From Struthio camelus (Eukaryota; Chordata; Aves; Struthioniformes; Struthionidae), in assembly GCF_040807025.1 (NCBI RefSeq), contig NC_090981.1, positions 3,050,501 through 3,114,500 of the forward strand: DNA of 64,000 nucleotides. Direction: 5' to 3'. Below the pieces are notes generated by a model, which was not told the origin of the DNA, ran no database searches, and worked only from the letters and a program-made list of their open reading frames with translations. This document shows, one piece after another, positions 17,010 to 27,822 of the stretch (position 1 is its first letter; the number at the start of each line of letters is the position of its first letter). The position numbers and the translations under genes were made by a program.

Positions 17010-19745
17010 ATGGGGGAAGGGGAGTGGTATAGTGGCAGGGGAGTCAGTAAAACACTGCTCAAGTCAGGATGCCTCCAGCGGGTGCATACAACCAGGGGAG
17101 TGTGTATGGGACATGGCTATGGAGGATCCTCTTGCACCTCTCCTGGGAAGCCTGCGTGCTTGACTGGCTCTCTGAAATGCCTGTATACCAATGCACGCAG
17201 CATGGGGAATAAGCAGGAAGAGTTAGAGATCTGTGTGCGGTCGCAGGGCCATGATCTCATTGCAGTCACAGAGACATGGTGGGATAGTTCACATGACTGG
17301 GATGCTGTCATGGATGGCTATGTGCCTTTTAGGAAAGACAGGCCAGGAAGGGGAGGTGGTGGAGTTGCTCTTTATGTGAGGGAGCAACTGGAATGTATGG
17401 AGCTCTGCCTCGGGGTGGATGAAGAGCAAGTTGAGAGCCTATGGGTAAGGATTAAAGGGCAGGGTAACATGGGTGACACTGTTGTGGGGGTCTACTACAG
17501 GCCACCTGACCAGGAGGAAGTCATCGATGAGGCCTTCTACAGACAGCTGGAAGTAGCCTCACGATCACAGGCCCTGGTTCTCATGGGAGACTTCAACCAC
17601 CCTGACATCTGCTGGGAAGACAGCACAGCTAGGCACAAACAGTCAAAGAGGTTCCTGCAAAGCATTGATGATAATTTCTTGACTCAGGTGGTGGAGACGC
17701 CAACGAGGAGAGGTGCAATGCTAGACCTTGTACTAACGAACAAAGAAGGTCTAGTTGGAGAGGTGAAGGTTGGGGGCAGCCTTGGTTGCAGTGACCATGA
17801 GATGGTGGAGTTCAGGATCCTCCGAGGAGGGAGCAGGGCAATGAGTAGGATCACAACCCTGGACTTCAGGAGAGCAGACTTGGGCCTCTTCAGGGACCTA
17901 CTTAGGGGAATCTCATGGGACCAGGCCCTAGAAGGAAGAGGGGTCCAAGAAAGCTGGTTAATATTCAAGCATCACCTCCTCCAGGCTCAAGATCAGTGCA
18001 TCCCTCTGAGTAAGAAGTTGAGCAAAGTGGGCAGGAGACCTGCATGGATGAGCAAGGAACTCCTGGCAAAACTCCAGCAGAAGAAGGAAGTGTACAGAAT
18101 GTGGAAAAGGGGACAGGCCCCTTGGGAGGAATACAGGGACGTTGTCAGAGCGTGCAGGGATGCGACAAGGAAGGCTAAGGCCCAGTTGGAATTAAATCTG
18201 GCAAGGGATGTCAAGGACAACAAGAAGGGGTTCTTCAAATACATCAATAGCAAAAGGAAGACTAGGGAAAATGTGGGCCCGCTGCTGAATGGGGCGGGTG
18301 CCCTGGTGATGAAGGATACAGAGAAGGCAGAGTTATTGAATGCTGCCTTTGCTTCCGTCTTCACTGCTAAGGCCAGTCCTGAGGAATTCCAGACCTTGGA
18401 GACAAGAGAGGAAGGCTGGAGAAAAGAAGACTCTCCCTTGGTCGAGGAGGATCAGGTTAGAGATCTTTTGTCCAAACTTGACATCCATAAATCCATGGGC
18501 CCCGATGGGATGCACCCACGAGTGCTGAGGGAGCTGGCGGATGTTATCACTAGGCCACTCTCCATCATCTTTGAAAGGTCCTGGAGAACAGGAGAGGTGC
18601 CTGAGGACTGGAAGAAAGCCAATGTCCCGCCAGTCTTCAAAAAGGGCAAGAAGGAGGAGCCAGGAAACTACAGGCCTGTCAGCCTCACCTCCATCCCTGG
18701 AAAAGTGATGGAACAGCTCCTCCTGGAGGTCATCACTAAGCATCTGGAGGACAAGAAGGTGATCAGGAGTAGTCAGCATGGATTCACCAAAGGGAAATCA
18801 TGCTTGACCACTCTGATAGCCTTCTATGACGGAATGACTGGCTGGGTAGATGAGGGCAGAGCAGTGGATGATGTCTCCCTGGACTTCAGCAAGGCTTTTG
18901 ACACTGTCTCCCATCACATCCTCCTAGGTAAGCTCAGGAAGTGTGGGTTGGATGAGTGGACAGTGAGGTGGATTGAGAACTGGCTGGATGGCCGAGCTCA
19001 GAGGGTTGTGGTGAATGGCGCAGAGTCAAGTTGGAGGCCTGTGGCTAGCGGTGTCCCCCAGGGGTCAGTGCTGGGTCCAGTCTTGTTCAATATATTCATC
19101 AATGACCTTGAGGAAGGGACAGAGTGCCCCCTCAGCAAGTTTGCTGATGATACTAAACTGGGGGGAGGGGCTGACACACCAGAGGGCTGTGCTGCCATTC
19201 AGAGGGACCTGGACAGGCTGGAGAGCTGGGTGGAGAGGAACCTCCTGAAGTTCAGCAAAGGCAAGTGCAAGGTCCTGCACCTAGGCAGGAATAATCCCAT
19301 GCCCCAGGACAGGCTGGGGGCTGACCTGCTGGAAAGTAGCTCTGCAGAGAAGGACCTGGGAGTGCTGGTGGACAACAAGTTAAACACGAGCCAGCAGTGT
19401 GCCCTTGTGGCCAAGAAGGCCAATGGTCTCCTGGGCTGCATTAGGCAGAGTGTTGCCAGCAGGTGGAGGGAGGTGATCCTGCCCTTCTACTCAGCCCTGG
19501 GGAGGCCCCACCTGGAGTCCTGTGTCCAGTGCTGGGCTCCCCAGTACAAGAGAGACATGGCACTACTGGAGAGAGTCCAGCAGAGGACTACTGAGATGAT
19601 GAAGGGACTGGAGCATCTCTCCTATGAGAAAAGGCTGAGGGAGCTGGGACTGTTCAGCCTGGAGAAGAGAAGACTGAGATGGGATCTCATCAATGTGTAC
19701 AAGTATTTGAAGGGAGGGTGTCAAGAGGATCACAGAATCGTTTAG
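17010..19745 (+). CDS. CR1 ORF2 polyprotein: APE endonuclease + reverse transcriptase, 3' truncated (911 aa)
   Basis: It starts five bases after the ORF1 stop. Residues 57-270 are an APE-type endonuclease: YTNARS, TETWWD with Glu88, GVYYRPP, GDFNHP with Asp194 and Asn196, and CSDHEMVEF with Asp262/His263. Residues ~495-800 are the reverse transcriptase: [25 protein letters not shown] with Asp625, [10 protein letters not shown], and FADD with Asp713/Asp714. The last element-derived residues are CQED (904-907). HRIV and the stop come from the tail of the adjacent inverted CR1. One odd change is Asp621 (AVDDVSLDF), where the other copies here have Val. The frame is open throughout, but the protein lacks the usual ~70-residue C-terminus. 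Confidence 0.9.
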   Translation: MGEGEWYSGRGVSKTLLKSGCLQRVHTTRGVCMGHGYGGSSCTSPGKPACLTGSLKCLYTNARSMGNKQEELEICVRSQGHDLIAVTETWWDSSHDWDAVMDGYVPFRKDRPGRGGGGVALYVREQLECMELCLGVDEEQVESLWVRIKGQGNMGDTVVGVYYRPPDQEEVIDEAFYRQLEVASRSQALVLMGDFNHPDICWEDSTARHKQSKRFLQSIDDNFLTQVVETPTRRGAMLDLVLTNKEGLVGEVKVGGSLGCSDHEMVEFRILRGGSRAMSRITTLDFRRADLGLFRDLLRGISWDQALEGRGVQESWLIFKHHLLQAQDQCIPLSKKLSKVGRRPAWMSKELLAKLQQKKEVYRMWKRGQAPWEEYRDVVRACRDATRKAKAQLELNLARDVKDNKKGFFKYINSKRKTRENVGPLLNGAGALVMKDTEKAELLNAAFASVFTAKASPEEFQTLETREEGWRKEDSPLVEEDQVRDLLSKLDIHKSMGPDGMHPRVLRELADVITRPLSIIFERSWRTGEVPEDWKKANVPPVFKKGKKEEPGNYRPVSLTSIPGKVMEQLLLEVITKHLEDKKVIRSSQHGFTKGKSCLTTLIAFYDGMTGWVDEGRAVDDVSLDFSKAFDTVSHHILLGKLRKCGLDEWTVRWIENWLDGRAQRVVVNGAESSWRPVASGVPQGSVLGPVLFNIFINDLEEGTECPLSKFADDTKLGGGADTPEGCAAIQRDLDRLESWVERNLLKFSKGKCKVLHLGRNNPMPQDRLGADLLESSSAEKDLGVLVDNKLNTSQQCALVAKKANGLLGCIRQSVASRWREVILPFYSALGRPHLESCVQCWAPQYKRDMALLERVQQRTTEMMKGLEHLSYEKRLRELGLFSLEKRRLRWDLINVYKYLKGGCQEDHRIV

Positions 19746-20615
19746 GTTGGATGGGACCTCTGGAGATCATCCAGTCCAACCTCCCTGCTCAAGCAGGGTC
19801 ACCTAGAGCATATTGCCCAGGATCACATCCAGACGGGTTTTGAATATCTCCAGGGAAGGAGACTCCACTACCTCTCTGGGCAACCTGTTCCAATGCTCTG
19901 TCACCCTCACAGTGAAGAAGTTTTTTCTCAGGTTCAGATGGACCTTCCTCTGGTTCAGTTTCTGCCCATTGCCTCTTGTCCTGTTGCTGGGCACCACGGA
20001 GAAGAGGCTGGCCTCATCCTCTTGACACTCCCCCTTCACGTACTTGTACATGTTGATGAGATCCCCCCTCAGTCTTCTCTTCTCCAGGCTGAACAGGCCC
20101 AGCTCTGGCAGTCTTTCTTCATAGGAGAGATGCTCCAGCCCTCTAATCATCTTGGTAGCCCTCCGCTGGACTCTCTCCAGTACTGCCATGTCTCTCTTGT
20201 ACTGGGGAGCCCAGCACTGGACACAGGACTCCAGGGGAGGCCTCCCCAGGGCTGAGACTCTGCGCCATTCACCACAACCCTCTGAGCTCGGCCATCCAGC
20301 CAGTTCTCAAGCCACCTCACCGTCCACTCATCTAGCCCACGCTTCCTGAGCTTACCTAGGAGGATGTGATGGGAGACAGTGTCAAAAGCCTTGCTGAAGT
20401 CCAGGGAGACAACATCCACTGCTCTCCCCTCATCTACCCAGCCAGTCATTCCGTCATAGAAGGCTATCAGAGTGGTCAAGCATGATTTCCCTTTGGTGAA
20501 TCCATGCTGACTACTCCTGATCACCTTCTTGTCCTCCAGATGCTTAGTGATGACCTCCAGGAGGAGCTGCTCCATCACCTTCCCAGGGATGGAGGTGAGG
20601 CTGACAGGCCTGTAG
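19729..20615 (-). mobile_element. CR1 fragment, - orientation, 5' truncated with internal deletion
   Basis: Its tail (CGATTCTGTGATC on the - strand) starts at 19729. It covers the 3' UTR, the ORF2 C-terminus (through [13 protein letters not shown], stop at 19803) and the thumb region. At about 20255 it jumps over some 470 bp found in the 59.5-kb copy to the segment around NGAES. It then continues up to YRPVSLTS, ending at 20615. It lies tail-to-tail with the + strand CR1, so parts of the two form long inverted repeats. Confidence 0.9.
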
Positions 20616-23600
20616 ACCTTGCCATACTGTAGAATTAGTGTTTTCAACAGAAGAGAAACTCCATATTCTTTCCTCCACCTGGTGGTGGGAAGGAACATTT
20701 GCTGCCTTCTGGGTTCATAATGAAGCGGCAAGGAGCAAACGCACTAGATCCAGGAAGAGACCTCACATACACCTTTGGATTTCCCCCTTCTCCGGATTGT
20801 AAACAGAGCTTTATGCTGTGAACATTATGTTGCTTGATCTTGATTGCAATCCATTAATACTGGTTTACCTCAATTTGGGTCTTGGAATATCTCTGTCAAG
20901 GACAACAAAGCTTTTTTCCAAGAATTAAAAACTGCGAACACAAAGTAAATCCAACGCAGGTGATCAGTAGAGAGAGCAGAAATTGACTTAGTCTCACACA
21001 CCACAAGCAGTATCAGCCCCTCTCTGTGCTGCTGCAGTGATGCTTAAAGGTTTGTTTAGGCCAAAAGTGACTGGTGTTAGAGTTTTCTATGGGCCCCAGT
21101 GGCTGAGGAATCTGGATCCACTTAGTATCTGCTTCTGAGCCTGGTTGTGCTGCTCAGGATTTTTACAGTCAGAGCTTTTGTACTGTTCAAAATACACTTT
21201 CCTGTATAAAATGTACTGGTTTGATGCCAGTATAATTAAAGTGGTACAGGCTGTGGTGTGTATGCAGCTCCACAAGCATTGATGTGCCTTAGACCAGTTT
21301 ACTGATGTAAAATTATTGAAATATGTTATATTGAGAGACTCTCCCTTATTTCATTTTAAAGGAGTTTACAAGAAGGCTGTCAGACTTCAAATGTTTCAGT
21401 TAAAAATTCATATCCCTGTGAAAAATAGTTCACTGAATGCAAGAGTTGAATGTAGCTTAGCTTCTAAGTAAGGCCTGGTTCATCTTTCTGTGATCCAGTA
21501 AAACAGGCACAGTGATTTACCACCACCATTGCATATACTGATAACACAACTGTGGCTTTCCCTGTCCTTATGTTTTTGACAGAGCAGTTATACATGTCTT
21601 TTCATATGCTCTCAAAAATGTTTTCCATTTGGAAACTCTATTCAAGGCCACTGAAACAGCAGTTAACAACAGAAGAGCCCAAACCCTACATATGCTCTCT
21701 ACAGGGGGCTCTGATGTAACTTACATCTCCCTCCTACCTCTCATCTCTCCTCAGACTTCTGCTGCTGTCTTTCTGGCCTCTGCCCATTAGCCAGAAGAGA
21801 AAGAAAAAGCCTTTTGGAAAGCCTAAGACTTTTCTTTGCATATTGTTAGCACAAGATTAGGAGATGTTTGGTACAGTCAATGCTCTTTGGTTTCTTTCAC
21901 TGCATCTTCTCAATTTCCATGGGATTTTATTTGGATCTCCAGGTTCATATGTAAGAATAGTAAGTTGTCTTATCTACTAAGTGTTTCTCCTAGTCTTGTA
22001 ATTTAGACACTCCATTTCCCTTGTACCTTGTGTTCAGCAATGCAGACTTTAAGGTTTTACTTTGATCGGCATTGTATGGCCTAAAAGGCAACAGACAATA
22101 CTGAAACAGAAGCTGAGAGCTTTTGATATGAAAAACAATAGGGTGTTTATCAATTATAAGTTGGGGGCCACAAGCCAATAAAAAACAGAAACAGTTGTAG
22201 CCTCTTCAAAAATAGAAGCTAAAAGCAACAGGGACTCTGATCCCTCTTCCCCCAAAAGGAATAGGTGAGCTCCATATGCAGACACATAAACTAGAAAAAT
22301 ACAATGTATAATAATACAGAAACAAGTATTTATTAAGGAATAAAAATGATATCAATCAAAAGTTCCCTTTTTTGAAAGGGGAAGAGTTCCATAATGTCTG
22401 TAGAAGTGTTTGAGGAGATATTTTAGGGGCCAGGGAAGTTTTCGACTAAGGACAGAATGGCTCTGAAAGCGTTGTAATTGCACAATTCCTGCCATTGGGA
22501 AAGCTTCCTTTGCTTTAAGGCAATCCCTTAAAGCGGACTTTGGTAAGTACATTGTTCTGACAATTGCAACTTTGCATTAAGTTATTGTTGATGTAGTTTG
22601 TCAGATGTGGCTGGGAGATGTGAGGAGCTTGACCTGGAAGAGGTTTTGGCTCCAGAGCAAAAAACATTGGGAAAGCAGCAGTTCTTATGAAGCTCTGATG
22701 CAGAAAGAAAACCTCCCTAACTCCTTGGCTTTGAATGAGTGCTGAACAACATGTGTTTTAGACTCTGATGGAAGTGAAAGAAATCACCCTAGGAGGTAGG
22801 AGATTACCCTTGCATGTGGTTTTCTGAACCATGCTGCAGGCATTTAACTGAACTTTTATGGCATTGTATGTCATGTTGCCTTTCTTCTCTCCTCAGTAGA
22901 GAGGGGTGAAAAAAACATCTTGTAGAAATTGTGCTCTCTGAATTAGATGATCTATATTCAGGGTCACACTTACCTCCTCATTTCACAGCTGAAGTCTTAC
23001 TGCCAGTATCCACTGGAATGTTTCTATTATTCATAGGTCATGCCTAGTCAAAATTTCAGCTGAAATTTACAGCATTCATGTGAGAACTATTTTGTAGAGT
23101 CTCTTAGATCTCAATGGCTGGAAATGTCCTCCTAAGGCTAAAGCCTTGTCTACATTAGGAAGATTTTGGTAGCATTTTCAGACCACTAAAGACAAAAATT
23201 AGTGTGTTTTAAGTGAGGAATGATAAATTTATGAAAAGTGCTGTATGATGGGATGGTAGGGCAATGAGCTTAATGCCCCAGTTCTGTGTCCTTTTATTCC
23301 TAAAAAGGATGACAGGAAAACCAGAAAACTATATGCTGAGTTTGGTGTATTTGTCTTTTGGCTGTTCAGTCTCAGCACAGAAAATTCCCATGCTTGGGTG
23401 TAAAAATGACCACACCACCAAATAACAAGTATCATGTCAAAACCTGGTGTCTGCTTACATATCTTGTTCTAGCTGCAGATGGCACGGCACTGCACCATCC
23501 CATCCCATCCCATCCCATCCCTCTGCCTCACCTGCCCTTCCAGAGGATTAAATATTCCCTTGGGTCTGATCTTGCAATCACACCCTAGCATAATTCAGTA

Positions 23601-24159
23601 CCAGGTTAAGTTAGTTTGTGTAAGTAGTTGCTTTTAGCTAGTCTCGATTAAGTGTCAGTGAGCTTCTGGGGGCTGGGCTTCTTGTCTTTCCTTCCTTCAG
23701 AGGCTGAACAGGTAGGTTACATTAGTGAATCCTTCCAAACGCAGGGAAATCTCAAGGCAGCAGCGTGGCAGTGCAGGCTGAAGCATTGTTAGCTCATGGG
23801 GCAGCTGAATGGTGCAAGGAAGAGCATCAGTCTGAGCTCAGAAGCCACTGAGCAATGAAAAGAAACTCCCTGGGAGCCAGAGCATGCTGGTGAGGTGATA
23901 GTCTTCCCCCACTGCAAGTTGTGCCAAAATTAGTTGTCTCCCTGCAGTAGCGAGAGAAGGAATGTCTGGGAAAATACCTGGGAAAAGTAGAAAAACAAGA
24001 CCCAAGCTTAATAATGATTAGCAACACTGAGATCTTTGAACCTGGCTCATATTACATTCAACTCATGGATTTCATCATGCACAGCAGTAATTTTTTATAA
24101 TGATCCAGACTGGTTTTCATGATCACTCTCTGACTCCAATTATTCAAAACATTTGGTTT
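20616..24159. other. Intergenic region between the CR1 complex and the KLF9 3' end
   Basis: I recognise no gene. Open frames are short and of random composition. The only clear features are the CR1 edge at its start and a CATCC microsatellite near 23.5 kb. Confidence 0.45.
23496..23520 (+). repeat. (CATCC)5 microsatellite
   Basis: Five perfect copies of the pentamer CATCC. Confidence 0.9.
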
Positions 24160-24175
24160 TTTAATTCCTTTTTTT

Positions 24176-24181
24176 TTTATT
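24176..24181 (-). terminator. KLF9: Putative KLF9 poly(A) signal AATAAA
   Basis: AATAAA is on the - strand within CCAAATAATAAA, followed downstream by an A-rich and then T-rich stretch. It lies 12 bases downstream (mRNA sense) of two adjacent Pumilio-type octamers. No better-placed signal was noted within 3-4 kb of the stop codon, but AATAAA variants elsewhere cannot be excluded. Confidence 0.5.
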
Positions 24182-24193
24182 ATTTGGACAATA

Positions 24194-24209
24194 TATATAC
24201 ATATGTACA
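24194..24209 (-). promoter_or_regulatory. KLF9: Tandem Pumilio-type elements TGTACATA-TGTATATA in the KLF9 3' UTR
   Basis: On the - strand, TGTACATA (24209-24202) directly abuts TGTATATA (24201-24194). Both match the Pumilio consensus TGTANATA. They sit just upstream of the putative poly(A) signal, where they would be well placed to influence mRNA stability or translation. Confidence 0.5.
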
Positions 24210-25863
24210 AAAACATCTATGCCTACTTTTTTTTCCTTTTCTTTTTTTTTTTTTACAATTTCATGTGATTTACAAAACAGGACAGCAAAATAACTTATAA
24301 AGGATACGAATACTGTACAAAAATAAAACTGATTAAACTGTCAGAAAGTTGGTATTTTACAGTGTTACAGATCACTAATCTGTAAAACAGCATTCTGAAG
24401 TATGTGTCCAGTCTGGTGTATGCTGGGCTAAGTCCATCTGCAAACTGAAAATAGATCTGTAATACAGGTCATGAAAAATTGTTCAAAAAAGATGTATGTT
24501 GTATAGCTATACCTTTAAAGCCATGGCTTCTCTATAGTAATGGGCTTTCTTAACCAAGGAGAGGAGCTGTCCTAACTTCAGCACTATTATTTCCAAAATA
24601 GTATAATAAGTACATATGTTATTAGAGAACCTGATTTTCCTTTCCTTTCCAACAACTGCAACACTCTTCTTAAACTTAACTTCAAGATGCAAAGAAGTAA
24701 CCTGGAGTTTATTTCATGTGTTAGATCCGTTTGCTTTTATTAAAAGAAAAAACTCAAAAACCCAAATGAACAAAACAATAAAATAAAAATCTCCAAACCT
24801 GATCATTCCCAATGTATTCTGCTAGTGGTTAATGAATCACATTAATCCCACCTGTCCTATGCTGAAATACAGTATACATTAGAGCAAATGAGTTACTATT
24901 TAGGAGGGTTTTTTTCAGAACCAACGTCTTGTTACAAGTAATAACAATATGAGTCTACATGTTCTGTTGTTGCATGGACCAAAGTACTCCCCATCTGTTA
25001 ATTCTTTTAGAATTTGAAGAAACAATGACATTTCTTTAAATGTGCATTCTACCCCAAATATTCAGGCTGAGATCCCTAAAGTTGAACATCTACATCCATA
25101 TGTAGGTTAATCCTGGTAGCTAAGTGACCAAAATATTTGCATACTGATTTAAGAGGTGCTTATCAGCTGTAGTTACCTATTGTAGTCGATAGGATGTAAG
25201 TGTCTTGTATTTCACAGGATCAGGCCTTAATTTTCCAAGTACTGCATTTGTCCTACAAAATGGCAGCAATACAGACTGTAGGACTGACTCTTAAAGTTTG
25301 TGTGATCTTCACAGAGAAAAATGAAGATGAACGGGAATGCTCCTTTGAATCTCACTGGGTTGCATATGGCCCTGACCCCACTCAACAAGGCAGCATTAAC
25401 AGTACTGGTAAGCAGAACACTCTGTATATTTCTAGCTCGATAGAAATACCGAGGCTACCTATTTTTTATTAGGAAGAACATACGTCCCTACAACTCAATT
25501 TGGACACCAGAAATTAAAGTTTGGTTTCTAAAATAAATGTTTCAAATAGCTGAAACGGAGGTAGAACGTGTGCTTGGTTTCCTGATGTCTTCACTGAAGA
25601 AACATCCCTTTTTATTCCACAGACTGCTCAATATCCCTAATGTCTTAAAAGCAGTTCTCTTCACATACATAGACAGAATTATCATGAACTACACAGATAA
25701 AAACACTATATGTAAACTGATTTCTAATGCTGAAAGCCATATACAACTGTAGAAGAAAATACTCTACTCTCTGAGTTGAATTTTTTGTTTGTTTCTAGGA
25801 AGCAAGCTTTTTATCAGGTAAAACAATAAGATACTGTAATTGCAGGTGTACTAACAAGATTTT

Positions 25864-25871
25864 TATGTACA
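25864..25871 (-). promoter_or_regulatory. KLF9: Pumilio-type element TGTACATA in the KLF9 3' UTR
   Basis: An exact TGTANATA octamer on the mRNA strand. A further exact match, TGTATATA, is at 27309-27302. Confidence 0.4.
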
Positions 25872-26652
25872 AAATTTTACAAGATGACCTAAATTCATCT
25901 GTAGTGGAAACGCTTCAGATTTCAGTATGATTACTCCCAAGATGAATTTGGCCCTAAGTCTCTATAGTAGGGCTGCACCTCCCCTTCTTCTTTTTGAGGA
26001 AGGGGTAAAAACAGAACAGAAGAAGAATGTTTCTGGAAAGAAAAATGTGTAAACATAATTCTCCCCCTATAAATAGTTGGGGAGGGAAAAGTCACTGATA
26101 ACCTCTTACAGTTCATGCTTTTAACATAAACAAAGATGAAATACTCAGATAATGACAATGATTTAAAGTTTTCCTTCAGTGATGTTTTTGCTCCTCTTAA
26201 AGAGCAAAACATAGCTTTAAAATAAATGCAATATTGCCTTTATCAGTATTTGACGTGTTACACATGACACAGGTACAATGCAAAGTACCTAAGGAAGCTT
26301 ATGTCATAAGGAATATTATGACACACCTTCTGTGTTGTATTTCCAACTAGCTCACGGTTTTCCCCCATACTCTACAGAAACAGCTATAAAGAGATATATA
26401 GGAGCCCTTTCAAAGTGCTCTTTGAAATAATTTTAGCTGTTTCCATTAGCAGAGTGCTCTTAAGGAAAGGTCTACTCTCTCCATAAGCATGCACAACTCC
26501 CATTGGATTTTGCAGGAGTTAGGCAAGTGTATGAAGAGACTAAATCTTTAAGGCAAGTGTATGAAGAAAAAAAAAAAAACCTTTTAAAAAAGCAGCAGTT
26601 TATAAAGATGGTAGCTGCTGTTATGCATCCATTCAAACAAAACACAGCAGAT

Positions 26653-26676
26653 GATAGATAGATAGATAGATAGATA
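26653..26676 (+). repeat. (GATA)6 microsatellite
   Basis: Six perfect GATA units (TATC on the KLF9 mRNA strand), within the inferred KLF9 3' UTR. The tract is likely polymorphic. Confidence 0.9.
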
Positions 26677-26971
26677 AAGCACTGTTAGTGGCATTTCTAT
26701 AGTACAGTACAGTATTTATTGACAAATGAAAGTATAGGATCAATTGAGAGACGTATGTTTCTGCCCTCATAACCCTGCCACATTACGTAGGCTGACTTGT
26801 ATTTTTTCCAGGTGAGTGAGTGAATAATAGAGCTAAATATACATACTGTCAGAAAATGACTGAGCTGTTGTTTTTTTGCTTTAAGTATCTGCTTGAATTA
26901 TACACATTTTTTACTGGAAAAAAGTGTAGCTTATATTCAAAAGTATAGTTAATACAAAGAAAAATTAAAAA

Positions 26972-26993
26972 GACCCATTTACTTTAATGGGTC
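26972..26993. repeat. Perfect 8-bp stem with 6-base loop in the KLF9 3' UTR
   Basis: GACCCATT (26972-26979), six bases, then AATGGGTC (26986-26993). It could form a short hairpin in the mRNA. I know of no function for it. Confidence 0.5.
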
Positions 26994-27592
26994 GTCTTGA
27001 GTATAAATTCACCTTATTTCTGTATGTCACTCAGATGCTATTAGTAACAGATGCAATGTTTCTCTTAACAGTCTTTTTAAATGAAGGATCATTCTGAGAT
27101 AGACGTAAACCTGCTTCTAAAATGTGCTATGGAGTTTTTACTTGAGAATTATTTAAGTGACTCGGAAAGTGGTTTTACTCAACAAATTTTAAATACAAGC
27201 AGCATTACATTATTCAACAAAACAGGTTCATGACACAGCAATCACAAAGACCTTGGAATCACGCTACTGTGGTGTCACAGGCCAAACCATCCAGTCAGAC
27301 GTATATACACCAGTGTCAATGCTTTAAATTACAAAAGAAAGTCATTGCCTAGTCTGATCGCCATCCCTTCCCTCACCTCGCACTCCGCAATTCACTTGTT
27401 TAAGACTGTTGTTCCCAGCAAAGGGTGGGGAGGGGGGCAGAGAGTACTTGTTTTTTGAACTTCAGCTACATGTGCTTTCAAACTGCAAGTAGGGACTGCA
27501 AGCAGTAGCGCAGCAGGCTGCTCTTGCGCTGTTCACCATGTCCTTGCTGCAGCTCGCTTCCCCCTGCTCCCCTCCCTGGGCCAGCTCTGCCT

Positions 27593-27822
27593 TCACAAGG
27601 AGCTGGAGCTGGACCTTTTGGATCTCTTGATCATGCTGGGGTGAAACTCAGTGTGGCGCCGGGCATGTTTCGTCAGGTGGTCGCTCCGCATGAACCGCTT
27701 CTCACAGAGGGGGCACCGAAACTGTTTCTCACCAGTGTGGGTTCGGTAGTGCCGGGTGAGCTCGTCGGAGCGAGAGAACTTTTTAAGGCAGTTGGGCCAC
27801 GTGCAGGGGAATGGTCGCTCAC
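27593..27822 (-). CDS. KLF9: KLF9 coding exon 2 (zinc fingers 2-3 and C-terminus)
   Basis: KLF9 is a nuclear Krueppel-like zinc-finger transcription factor of the BTEB group. It binds GC/GT boxes, and its own expression is induced by thyroid and glucocorticoid hormones. The exon starts after CCTTCAG in the Gly of the HTGERPF linker. It encodes finger 2 (C158, C163, H176, H180) and finger 3 (C188, C191, H204, H208), with contact helices around SRSDELTRH and MRSDHLTKH. The C-terminus follows: [12 protein letters not shown], then RSSSSSL and stop at 27593. The fingers appear unchanged from vertebrate KLF9. The Ser-rich end differs from the mammalian ALANAL-type end. Together with exon 1 it gives 227 aa, against 244 in human. 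No lesion is seen. Confidence 0.96.

Larger units (their letters stand above)
15780..19730 (+). mobile_element. Nearly full-length CR1 retrotransposon, 5' UTR + ORF1 + ORF2, lacking its 3' end
   Basis: The element is a 5' UTR with the 12-bp repeats, an open ORF1, a five-base gap and an open ORF2. ORF2 stops short of its last ~70 codons at residues CQED. At 19730 it runs directly into the tail of a - strand CR1. Target-primed reverse transcription starts at the RNA 3' end, so a CR1 with a complete 5' end and no 3' end needs explaining; an inversion during insertion fits. Two long uninterrupted frames indicate a young insertion. Confidence 0.92.
24160..27592 (-). other. KLF9: KLF9 3' UTR (about 3.4 kb)
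   Basis: This is the stretch between the KLF9 stop codon and the likely poly(A) signal at 24176-24181. It has no coding frame and no CR1. The length is near what I recall for the mammalian KLF9 3' UTR. It holds four Pumilio-type octamers (at 27302, 25864, 24202 and 24194), a (GATA)6 tract and a small perfect stem-loop (26972-26993). The end point is inferred from the signal, not from transcript data. Confidence 0.55.
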
